Assembly (NCBI GenBank): GCA_030267965.1
Contig: BRYA01000003.1
Span: forward strand, 1-64,000
Source: Triparma columacea
Lineage: Eukaryota; Sar; Bolidophyceae; Parmales; Triparmaceae
Direction: 5' to 3'
Length of the DNA stretch: 64,000 bases
Position 1 is the stretch's first letter, and each line of letters opens with the position of its first letter. Of the stretch, positions 32,077 through 40,418 are shown one piece after another. The notes under the pieces were generated by a model, which saw only the letters and a program-made list of their open reading frames with translations, made no database searches and was not told the origin of the DNA. The position numbers were made by a program, and so were the translations under genes.

Positions 32077-32925
32077 ATGATTCCACCTCCGGTTCTCCCT
32101 CCCCCAATGACACAGTTCGAGAACCCAAGCATCCTGAAATTTGTATTCTTTATGCTCGGAGTAAGAAATCTCGTCGCTCACCCTATCATCGTTCTGAAAT
32201 TGTTAAAATTTCCTGATACTTATGGATCTTCTTCAGCTGCCTCCTCATTTGTTGCAATAATGTTCAGCGTGCCTGTTTGCTTTGCTACTTACCGTCTGCT
32301 ATATATGCAGGGGTCGTTTGATAACATCGGAACCAGAATGAGCGCCTTCTCTGACGAGTGGAACGAGCTCACCAGTACTACCTTGGTTTACACATGTGCT
32401 TATATGATTCAGGATACATTGATGATGATCCGCGACGAGATACGTTACGAGAGCGATGATCCTTACCTCCACTCATATCTTCTTCACCATGCAGGCTGCC
32501 TAATTTACCTTTCGATGGTCCATTACTACTCTGCTGGGGCATATGGTGTGATGGTACTCATTTTCATGGGTGAGGTGACGAACCCGGTGCAGAATTTGAT
32601 TAACATCTGCCACCAGGGTATCAAGGGCGGGAAGAGTTGGCCCCGCGCTGTGCTGAGGGTCGTGAACCCCATCTTTGGTCTGTTCTTTGCCGTTGTTCGT
32701 CTTGTGGTGGCCCCCCTATACGCCGGGGTTTTTACCCATGAGCTGATTGTGAAGAAGTACAGGGGCGAGGGGGCTTCGGACGTCCCGATTTGGGTCGGAA
32801 TGCTCTGGTGCACGTTGATTTGGTTGACGATCCGAGGGAGCCTTCCTTTTGCCATAGAAAAACTGCGTGATGGAGGGTTCTTCTTTTGGGAGAAGGGAGA
32901 GAAGAAGGTGGAGAAGAGTTCGTAG
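32077..32925 (+). CDS. TLC-domain (TRAM/LAG1/CLN8) membrane protein
   Basis: A single exon of 282 residues from the chosen Met (MIPPPVLPPP). A longer frame begins at 31909, but its extra 56 codons look non-conserved. Several membrane helices are present (LKFVFFMLGVRNLVAHPII, SFVAIMFSVPVCFATYRLL and so on). The TLC signature is visible as TLVYTCAYMIQDTLMMI followed by LHSYLLHHAGCLIYLSMV, with the paired His and a later acidic/Asn loop (FMGEVTNPVQNLINI). TLC proteins include ceramide synthases and the TMEM56/TLCD group; the short length and the missing homeobox favour the latter, which affects membrane lipid composition. Convergent with the PEX12 gene. Confidence 0.8.
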   Translation: MIPPPVLPPPMTQFENPSILKFVFFMLGVRNLVAHPIIVLKLLKFPDTYGSSSAASSFVAIMFSVPVCFATYRLLYMQGSFDNIGTRMSAFSDEWNELTSTTLVYTCAYMIQDTLMMIRDEIRYESDDPYLHSYLLHHAGCLIYLSMVHYYSAGAYGVMVLIFMGEVTNPVQNLINICHQGIKGGKSWPRAVLRVVNPIFGLFFAVVRLVVAPLYAGVFTHELIVKKYRGEGASDVPIWVGMLWCTLIWLTIRGSLPFAIEKLRDGGFFFWEKGEKKVEKSS

Positions 32926-33000
32926 GGGGGGGAGGGGGGTAGAATTAAAGTGATTGACGTCAATGTCATTGGAATTGAAAAAATCCGCTTCCTCGTAATT

Positions 33001-34059
33001 TCACTCCCCCCCTCCCTCCTCCACAAAGAGTCTAATGATCCCGTCCTCGCTGCACTCCGCCCCCGTAACCGGATCCCTCCCTTCGGTCCTTACTGCCCCT
33101 ACGATGCACCTGTAGCAGTAGACGAACCCCGTCTCCTTGACCACTGTAGGGTTGACCCTCTTCCTCCTGCACAGTGGGCACAGGTGAGGTGTCTCCGTGA
33201 CTATCCTCTTTGTCGATGCCGGTAGTTTAGGTATCAAGCTTTCAGGCGCTTCCATTTGCCCCTCCTCCCCCTCCCCCGACCTCCCCTCCCTCCGAGCTTT
33301 CCTAATCTCCTCAGCGGCGTTCTTGACCCATCCGTAGACGGTGAAGGCAAACAACGCAGCCATTGCTATCTTCTTTGCCCTGCTTCTCCCCCCCTCCCCC
33401 CCCCCTCCCCGCCTTTGGTTTATTCGCCCCCCCCCCTTCCCCCCAACCTCAATGTCTTGCATGGTCTTCCTCCTAACAACCTGCCCAATCATCCAGTCAG
33501 TCGGGGAGTGGTACACCGTCAGTCCGTGTAAGTACAGGAAGCTCGAGAGTATCGACACGGACGAAAGGGACAGCCTGATGTAAGGGTACACGCGAACGAA
33601 TAGCTTCTTGAGGTTTCTGAACCTTGCGTACCTCCCCGTGTCCTCCCTTGTGTCTGCGTGTTCCTCAGTCTCCCTTTTGAACCTCTCGTACATTTCCCTC
33701 CCCCTCCCATCCCCCCACCCCACCGCCACCGCCATCGCCACAGCCCTAATTTGATCCCCCGTCCTCATATCCTCCATCCTCCTCCCTTGTCCATCACCTA
33801 CAACCCTGCTCCTCTTGAGTCCGTAGCTTCCCTCCCCAACCAGTCCGTCACCCTTAGATACGGACCTCCACTCAACTGCCCCCCTAGCAACTGCCCTCGC
33901 CTCCTCCTCCCATCCCGCTAGCCCAACCTTCCTTATTGCTGTGTCTAGGTGATTCCCTGAGGCTGAGATGAGTGCATCTTTTAATAGACGGAGTAGGGAT
34001 AATTCGAAGAAGGAAGGAAGCTGCGTTGCTGGTGGGGGGATAGCTAACCAAAGGTCCAT
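33001..34059 (-). CDS. PEX12: Peroxisome assembly protein PEX12 (RING E3 component)
   Basis: A single exon of 352 residues. The N-terminus MDLWLAIPPP...PSFFELSLLRLLKDAL fits the Pex2/Pex12 membrane domain; membrane segments lie at about 170-190 (SLSSVSILSSFLYLHGL) and in KKIAMAALFAFTVYGW. The C-terminus is the Pex12 RING: HLCPLCRRKRVNPTVV, then GFVYCYRCIVGAV and RDPVTGAECSEDGIIRLF, very close to human PEX12 (CPLCRKTRVN..GYVFCYRC). With PEX2 and PEX10 it forms the peroxisomal ubiquitin ligase that recycles the PTS1 receptor PEX5. As in other PEX12 proteins, the RING is incomplete for zinc ligands. Confidence 0.93.
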   Translation of the reverse strand: MDLWLAIPPPATQLPSFFELSLLRLLKDALISASGNHLDTAIRKVGLAGWEEEARAVARGAVEWRSVSKGDGLVGEGSYGLKRSRVVGDGQGRRMEDMRTGDQIRAVAMAVAVGWGDGRGREMYERFKRETEEHADTREDTGRYARFRNLKKLFVRVYPYIRLSLSSVSILSSFLYLHGLTVYHSPTDWMIGQVVRRKTMQDIEVGGKGGGRINQRRGGGGEGGRSRAKKIAMAALFAFTVYGWVKNAAEEIRKARREGRSGEGEEGQMEAPESLIPKLPASTKRIVTETPHLCPLCRRKRVNPTVVKETGFVYCYRCIVGAVRTEGRDPVTGAECSEDGIIRLFVEEGGGE

Positions 34060-34361
34060 GTCTATGAAGGCTGGGTTCGTGCGTGTGGTTGGCTTGTGGA
34101 GAGGGGGAAGTGGTGACGATGGCCTATTTTTTTGACACCCGAGGATTTATGGCCCAAGGGAGAAGGAAAGCGAAATTAAGTGTTGTAGAAGGAAAGATAA
34201 TATTGATAACGGCAAGATGTGATGAAGGTTTGAAACCAAAATTGTCGTAAAGGGGAGAGAAAAGAAGGTTTTGGTGGAGGAACAAAATCTCCAAAGAAAG
34301 TCCTCACTTTGCTAAGCTGTTACTGGAAGCATTCAACAAAGCTACACTTGCTGGGCCGAGC
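34060..34361. other. Divergent promoter region
   Basis: A 302-base spacer between PEX12 (minus) and the zinc-finger gene (plus). It is AG-rich on the plus strand around 34140-34290. Nothing else was recognised. Confidence 0.5.
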
Positions 34362-36263
34362 ATGTCGGTTTCCAGTGAGAATATGGCGTCAGATATGGAC
34401 ATGTTTGCGCCAAATACCACCACCACAATAGATGATTTCAAGGTGGAAGAATTTACATCGACGGAACAAGGTATCCTTCTTGGGCTTCAAGGACAGCACA
34501 AAGGTACAACAACAGTGGTTGGTATCAAGGAAGCGGGAAACGGGGAGATGATTGAAGATGGTAACGTGGTACAGCATGATCTGCTTGTTTGCCAACCATG
34601 TGATGAGGATGGGGAGGTTATTGCTGAAAGGAAGACTAACAGCAGAGGCGTTGAAGTAGTTGGGGTGAATGGACAGGTTGCTGCGAGGATGTATGAGTAT
34701 AACAAAAAAGAGATGAAAAAGAGGCCTTACCGCTGCAAACAGAGAGGATGCAAATATAGGACTAAGCAGAGGGGCAACCTCAAGTCCCACCTTGCTAATA
34801 TTCACGATATTGGCGTAACGTGGCATACATGCCCGCAAGAAGGGTGTGAATTTAAGGCGAAGGAGAGAGGCCTAATCAAGAAGCACCTTGCTTATATTCA
34901 CGATATTGGCGTAACGTGGCATACATGCCCGCAAGAAGGGTGTGAGTATAAGACGAAGACGAGATGCAATATCAAGGTACACCTTGCTAATATTCACGGC
35001 ATTGGCGTAACGTGGCATACATGCCCACAAGAGGGTTGTGAATATAAGACGAAGCGGAAAGACAGCATCAAGCAGCACCTTGCTTTAATTCATGATATTG
35101 GCGTAACATGGCATAAATGCCCGCAAGAAGGGTGTGAATATAAGGGGAAGATGAGATGCAATATCAAGGACCACCTTGCTCGTGTTCACGATATTGGCGT
35201 AAACTGGCATAGATGCCCACAAGATGGGTGTGAATATAAGGCGAAGCAGAGACAGAACATCAAGAGGCACCTTGCTCAAATTCACGATATTGGCCTAACA
35301 TGGCATACATGCCCGCAAGCAGGGTGCGAATATAAGGCGAAGCAGAAACAACGCATCAATAGCCACCTTGCTAATGTTCACGATATTGGTGTAACATGGC
35401 ATACATGCCCACAAGAGGGTTGTGAATATAAGACGAAGACGAGATGCAATATCAAGGTACACCTTGCAGATAATCACGATATTGGTGTAACTTGGCATAC
35501 ATGCCCGCAAGAAGGGTGTGAGTATAAGTCGAAGCGAAGAGGCGCCCTCAAGTTACACCTTGCTGATATTCACGATATTGGCGTAACGTGGCATAGATGC
35601 TCGCAAGAAGGGTGTGAGTATAAGTCGAAGAGAAGAGGCGCCCTCAAGTTACACCTTGCAGATATTCACGATATTGGCGTAACATGGCATAGATGCCCGC
35701 AAGAAGGGTGTGAGTATAAGTCGAAGCAGAGAGTCAAGATCAAGACCCACCTTGCTCATATTCACGATATTGGCGTAACATGGCATACATGCCCGAAAGA
35801 AGGGTGTGAGCATAAGGCGAAGGCGAGATGCAGTATCAAGCAGCACCTTGCAGATATCCACGATGTTGGCGTAACCTGGCATACATGCCCGCAAGAGGGG
35901 TGTGAATATAGGACGAAGCAGAGAGGCAGTATCAAGAGGCATCTTGCTGTTATTCACAATATTGGCGTAACATGGCATACATGCCCGCAAGAAGGGTGTG
36001 AATATAAGGCGAAGCAGAGAGACGCTATCAAGCAACGCCTTGCTGGTATTCACAACATTGGCGTAACGTGGCATACATGCCCGCAAGAGGGGTGTGAATT
36101 TAAGTCGAAGCTGAGATCCGGCCTCAAGTTACACCTTGCTAATATTCACGACATTGGTGTAACATGGCATACATGCCCTCAAGAAGGGTGTGAATATAAG
36201 GCGAAGGAGAAAAGCAGCATCAAGAAGCATCTTGCTAATATTCACGACATTGGCGTAACCTAA
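34362..36263 (+). CDS. Poly-C2H2 zinc-finger protein, 16 tandem fingers
   Basis: A single exon of 633 residues. Residues 1-120 are acidic and finger-free. Then come 16 C2H2 fingers of the form C-x4-C-x12-H-x4-H at a constant 32-residue spacing, for example CPQEGCEYKTKTRCNIKVHL then ANIH. The inter-finger linker is H-D-I-G-V-T-W-H-T instead of the usual TGEKP. The expected hydrophobic positions are altered, with a KxK in place of the usual Phe. Finger 14 has lost its first zinc His: CGC (Arg) at 36036-36038. Fingers 9 and 10 are nearly identical. Nucleic-acid binding is the expected role; the target is unknown. Codons are strongly repeated, so the array expanded recently. Confidence 0.85.
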   Translation: MSVSSENMASDMDMFAPNTTTTIDDFKVEEFTSTEQGILLGLQGQHKGTTTVVGIKEAGNGEMIEDGNVVQHDLLVCQPCDEDGEVIAERKTNSRGVEVVGVNGQVAARMYEYNKKEMKKRPYRCKQRGCKYRTKQRGNLKSHLANIHDIGVTWHTCPQEGCEFKAKERGLIKKHLAYIHDIGVTWHTCPQEGCEYKTKTRCNIKVHLANIHGIGVTWHTCPQEGCEYKTKRKDSIKQHLALIHDIGVTWHKCPQEGCEYKGKMRCNIKDHLARVHDIGVNWHRCPQDGCEYKAKQRQNIKRHLAQIHDIGLTWHTCPQAGCEYKAKQKQRINSHLANVHDIGVTWHTCPQEGCEYKTKTRCNIKVHLADNHDIGVTWHTCPQEGCEYKSKRRGALKLHLADIHDIGVTWHRCSQEGCEYKSKRRGALKLHLADIHDIGVTWHRCPQEGCEYKSKQRVKIKTHLAHIHDIGVTWHTCPKEGCEHKAKARCSIKQHLADIHDVGVTWHTCPQEGCEYRTKQRGSIKRHLAVIHNIGVTWHTCPQEGCEYKAKQRDAIKQRLAGIHNIGVTWHTCPQEGCEFKSKLRSGLKLHLANIHDIGVTWHTCPQEGCEYKAKEKSSIKKHLANIHDIGVT

Positions 36264-36631
36264 ATTAGCTCAAATTAGTCGTCAACGCTTGTCTAATTAT
36301 TCTGCCTGTTCCCATCATGTTTTCTCCAAATTTTCTCCCATTTTTCTCCTTCAGTTTCACCCAAATCTTTAGGTAGGACATTTTGTGTTGATATTACGCC
36401 TATTCTCTAATATTTCATTATGTAGACGTCCGTTAGGGTGTATAGATATCGTATATACACTTAATTGTCGTTGTAACACAATTTTGACTAAAATTTACCC
36501 TCCAATGATACTCCCACCCTCGATCTCTCTCCCAACTTTTAAGGCCCATTTTACAGCCATTTAAATACACTTACTAACTCTTATACTCACACAATCTCAT
36601 CTTTAGATTAACTGTTCATATATACTATATT
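36264..36631. other. AT-rich intergenic region
   Basis: A 368-base spacer between the zinc-finger gene and the V-ATPase subunit gene, both on the plus strand. It is AT-rich throughout and contains nothing recognisable besides likely 3' UTR and promoter sequence. Confidence 0.5.
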
Positions 36632-37386
36632 ATGGGTGATAACGTAGCATATGAGGTGAGAAAATGGACAAACAAAACATAACCCCAAAACTGAAATCAA
36701 AGCTGAAGTGAAAGCTGGAAATTGAGAGCATTCAAAATTAATTGCTCAAATTTATGCAAACATTTAGGCGAACATTTAGGCAAAAATACATCACAAATAC
36801 ACACACACACACACACACACGCACCCACACCACCCACACCCAAATTCCCAACACCAACCCCTCACCTTTGTCCCCACTTCCCCCCCCCCAGATCTGCCCT
36901 CCCTCCGCCGCCTTCTTCGGTTTCATCGGAGTATCATCCGCCTTAGTATTCGCCAACATCGGCGCCGCCTACGGCACCGCAAAGTCCGGCGTCGGCATCG
37001 CGTCCATGGGCGTAATGAACCCCCAGCTCGTCATGCGTAACATCATCCCCGTCGTCATGGCCGGTGTCCTAGGTATCTACGGCCTAATCGTCGCTGTCAT
37101 AATCCAGGGATCCATCGATCCACCGCAGAACGGCGTATCCGTCTACTCCCTTTACACCGGATTCGCGCACCTTGCCGCAGGGCTCTGCTGTGGACTTTCG
37201 GGTATGGCTGCGGGTATGGCGATCGGGATCGTCGGTGACGCGGGCGTCCGCGCTGTCGGTCAGCAGGAGAAGCTGTTCGTTGGAATGATCCTCATCCTTA
37301 TTTTCGCGGAGGCTCTGGGGTTGTACGGGCTCATTGTCGCGCTTATCCTTAGTCAGAACTCATTCTCTTGCGAGGTTAACCAGTAG
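36632..37386 (+). CDS. V-type ATPase proteolipid subunit c
   Basis: Two exons, 36632-36655 and 36892-37386, joined in phase 0, 172 residues (family about 155-165). Exon 1 encodes only MGDNVAYE. Exon 2 opens [14 protein letters not shown]. Four membrane helices are present: [20 protein letters not shown], the [20 protein letters not shown] helix, the [20 protein letters not shown] helix, and [20 protein letters not shown], which carries the essential proton-binding Glu. The subunit forms the rotating ring in the membrane sector of the proton pump of vacuoles and endomembranes. The intron holds a CA repeat (36797-36820). Confidence 0.96.
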
Positions 37387-37756
37387 TTATAATCTATTTT
37401 ACCCGCGCAAGAGGAAAGAGACAAGAAAAGGGGGGAGAAGGGGGGGGAGTGAGGGGGAGGGGGGAAGAAGGGGAAGGGATTTTGAAGATGACGCTTTTGG
37501 ACGTTGTCGGGGGGAAGAAGACAAAAAAGGAAAGGGAAAGGGGAGAGTCAAAGGGAATGGAAGATTCGCCGTTGGTTTTAACCATGTTCCGAGTATAACC
37601 CATCATTTGAAAAAAGAAAATGTTTTTGTTTTGATGAAACTCTTCATTTCCCGAAACGGTGTGTGTGTGTGTGTGTGTTTTCCAACACCCTTAAAAAATG
37701 TTGCAATAGATGTTGTGTGAGTTAATTCCCTCCCCCCCCCCCCTTTCCCCCCCCCT
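37387..37756. other. Convergent spacer with simple repeats
   Basis: A 370-base spacer between two convergent stops. It contains G-rich tracts (37430-37470), a (GT)n run at about 37659-37678, and poly-C runs at 37732-37756. It probably holds both 3' UTRs. No coding frame or RNA gene was seen. Confidence 0.6.
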
Positions 37757-39512
37757 TCACTTCCTTGCGATCATAATCCCGATGGCGACCCCGACAGCCA
37801 GTGCAGCTCCAGCCGTCGCAAGTCCCTTGTCCCCCGTCCCCCCCCCCTTCCCCCCAATCTGCGGCGTCCCCTGTCCCATCACAGGCTCAAAGGTCCCCTT
37901 GCTGTTGAGTTTCTCCATGCTAGTCATTACCCTCTTGCACATGCTCTCCTGTCCCTTCCTCATCCACACCCGGGGGTCGTAGAACTTCTTGTTCGGCTTC
38001 TCCGCTCCGTCGGGGTTCCCGATCTGCCCCTGGAGGTAAGCGCGCTTCCCGGCCTCGAACACGCGGACGCCGTCCCAGAAGGCCCACTGGGTGTCAGTGT
38101 CAATGTTCATCTTGACGACCCCGTTCTTGACTGCCAAAGCGATCTCGGAGTCCGTCGACCCCGACCCTCCGTGCATGACGAGGAAGAGGGGCTTTGGGTT
38201 ATCGCACCCTAGCTTCTCCTTGGCGTAGGCCTGGTGGTTGCCTAGCTTCTCGGGGCTGAGCTTGACGTTTCCAGGCTTGTAGACCCCGTGGACGTTCCCG
38301 AAGGCCGCGGCGATGCTGAACATGTCCCCGATGGGGGAAAGGGCCTGGTAGACGCTCCAGACCTGCTCGGGGGTTGTGTAGAGCTTCTCTGGGTCGACGT
38401 CCTCGTTGTTGACTCCGTCCTCCTCACCTCCGGTGATGCCGATCTCCATCTCGAGCCAGATGCCCATGGCCGTGAGCTTCTTGAAGTACTTCACGCAGAT
38501 GGCGATGTTCTCCTCGTCCGTCTCCTCGGAGAGGTCGAGCATGTGGGAGGAGAAGAGGGGCTCTCCGTTCTCAGCGTAGTACTGCAATTAGGGTGAGGTG
38601 GGGTGGGGCGGGGAGGGCGTGAGGTGTGGTGGGAGGGGAATACAGAATGGACGGGGGTGCTATCATATTGTTTTGATGGTGTCGCATATCATATAAGTTT
38701 GGAACTTGTGGGTTGTTTCTATATATCGGAACAAACAACAACACCCTCTCAATGGCGCACTCTTCTTGCCTTGCCCCCCCCCCCCCTCTCCTTCCTTCTC
38801 ACCTTCTCGTTGGCCGCGATCATGCCGTCGAACCAAGGCAGTAGTTTCTTGGCGCAGTGGTCGCTGTGTAGAACGACGGGGACGCCGTAGTAGCTAGCGA
38901 CCGCCCTCACGTGGTAGGCGAGGGCGACGGAGCCGGCGACGGCGGCGTCGGCGACCTTGATGCCCTTGCCGAGCATGTAGGTTCCACCGCCGTTGGAGAC
39001 CTGGATGATCACGGGAGACTTGGCCTTGGCTGCGGCCTCGAGGACGGCGTTGATTGTGCACGAGCTGAGGGTTTGAGGGTGTGTTTATGGGCGTTAGATT
39101 GTTGTCATTATATTGTCGTCAAAAGAATGGCAAAAGGTTGACGCAAAAGGCTGGCAAAAGGTTGGCACAAAAGCAAAAAGGTTGCCACACATCGCAACTG
39201 CAGGAGAAGCAGTGATAAAAATCTTGATGAGGGACGTTTGGAGGGCTTATATTGTGTATATGTGTCCATTAAGCTTGTGCGGAGATGAAAATATGTTTGA
39301 AAAGAGCATACATGGCATCTAAGGGGCTTTAAATAGCATCCAAATGGAATAGACTTTAGACCCCGTGATTTTCCCAAAGTTTGTATGGCATTATTTGGCC
39401 TCTATCTCACTTACCTCGTGCAGTTAACGGCTGGGATTGCATATCCTTTATTTCTAGCATCGACAAACAAGTCTGTAAGGTCTTTACCCGTAAGTACACC
39501 AACTTTAGGCAT
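37757..39512 (-). CDS. Class II fructose-bisphosphate aldolase with a hydrophobic C-terminal tail
   Basis: Three exons, 39512-39415, 39064-38803 and 38581-37757, all in phase, 394 residues. It cleaves fructose-1,6-bisphosphate to DHAP and glyceraldehyde-3-phosphate with a divalent metal. Exon 1 encodes MPKVGVLTGKDLTDLF...GYAIPAVNCT and joins exon 2 (SSCTINAVLEAA) across AG|C. Metal and active-site motifs are present: VVLHSDHCAKK, LEMEIGITGGEEDGVN, HGVYKPGNVKL, MHGGSGSTDSEI and VVKMNIDTDTQWAF. After the catalytic domain comes a Gly-rich linker, then GLATAGAALAVGVAIGIMIA-RK, a classic tail-anchor-like helix that is not part of the family fold. No N-terminal targeting peptide is visible. Intron 1 is 350 bases and contains short GGCAAAAGGTTG repeats (39130-39180). 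Confidence 0.93.
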
Positions 39513-39995
39513 GATAAATAGCAAGCTGGAATTTATTGAGGAGATTGGTGGCAAATTGTCGACGTGGGGTGATGGCTACGAAAAGGAATGTTATTATTTA
39601 CACATTTACGACACTAAAATTATACACACCGACGCACTTTATATCTATCTCTGCAGTGCGCGAACTCTGCGCTCGCCACTTGCCATATCTGAGGCCTAAT
39701 TCACCTATAAACTTCTCAAATCCCCCATAAATCCTTCTCAACTTCATACGTGCCCAATTCTCGTAAATACCGCGTATCTTCTTATCTAAGCCCATCATCA
39801 CCCACAAAAGCCCCTAAATCTTCCCACCTACGCCCCATCCTCGCTCTCTCTCTCCAAAATCCCCACCTTCTTTTCTTCTACTCTCCGATTCCTTCTCCTT
39901 TCTCCCCCTTTCTTCTCTTTTCTCTCCGTTCTCCCCCCTTTCCCTCCCTTCCTAACTATATTACCGCCTTCTCAAAGCATACAAAGAACTACATA
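39513..39995. other. Divergent intergenic region
   Basis: A 483-base spacer between the aldolase gene (minus) and the MoaD gene (plus). A pyrimidine-rich tract covers 39840-39960. The open frame extending upstream of 39996 is Ser/Pro low-complexity and is treated as 5' UTR. Confidence 0.5.
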
Positions 39996-40262
39996 ATGTC
40001 AACAATAAATCTAATTTCCTTTGGTCCATCACGTTCAACAATCCCTTTAACAACACTTCCTCTCCCTTCCCCTCCGCTCCTATCCGTCCTTCTCCTAACA
40101 ATCCGTTCTAACTTCAAAGACTCAAGGACCCCCGTCGTTATGGAGGAGGGTGAAGTTGAGGGTGAGTGGGGGGTAAGCGTTAACGGGGAGTACAAGTGGG
40201 AGGACTGCGAGGTAAAGGGGGGGGATGAGGTTGCCATCATTCCACCCATAAGCGGGGGGTGA
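39996..40262 (+). CDS. Molybdopterin synthase sulfur-carrier subunit (MoaD/MOCS2A type)
   Basis: A single exon of 88 residues, the usual MoaD length. It ends in EVAIIPPISGG: the conserved V-A-x-x-P-P-x-S/V-G-G C-terminus whose last Gly is adenylated and thiocarboxylated before donating sulfur to precursor Z. Just upstream, VSVNGEYKWEDCEVKGGDEVA fits the V-N-x-x-x...L-x-x-G-D-E-V-A pattern of the ubiquitin-like fold. The Met at 39996 is chosen because it opens the first beta strand (STINLISFGPSRS). The middle is more Pro/Leu-rich than usual. Confidence 0.85.
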   Translation: MSTINLISFGPSRSTIPLTTLPLPSPPLLSVLLLTIRSNFKDSRTPVVMEEGEVEGEWGVSVNGEYKWEDCEVKGGDEVAIIPPISGG

Positions 40263-40418
40263 TACGCCGAGATTAGGAATCTTACAAATACAAAATAAAA
40301 ACAACAAAAGGCCACTATTCGTATACAAATTATTAACAAACTTCAACACTTTGGGGACACCACTTTGGGGACCTGCTCCTTTGCAACCTACTCGTTCGTC
40401 CCCTGCTCCTTCCCCACC

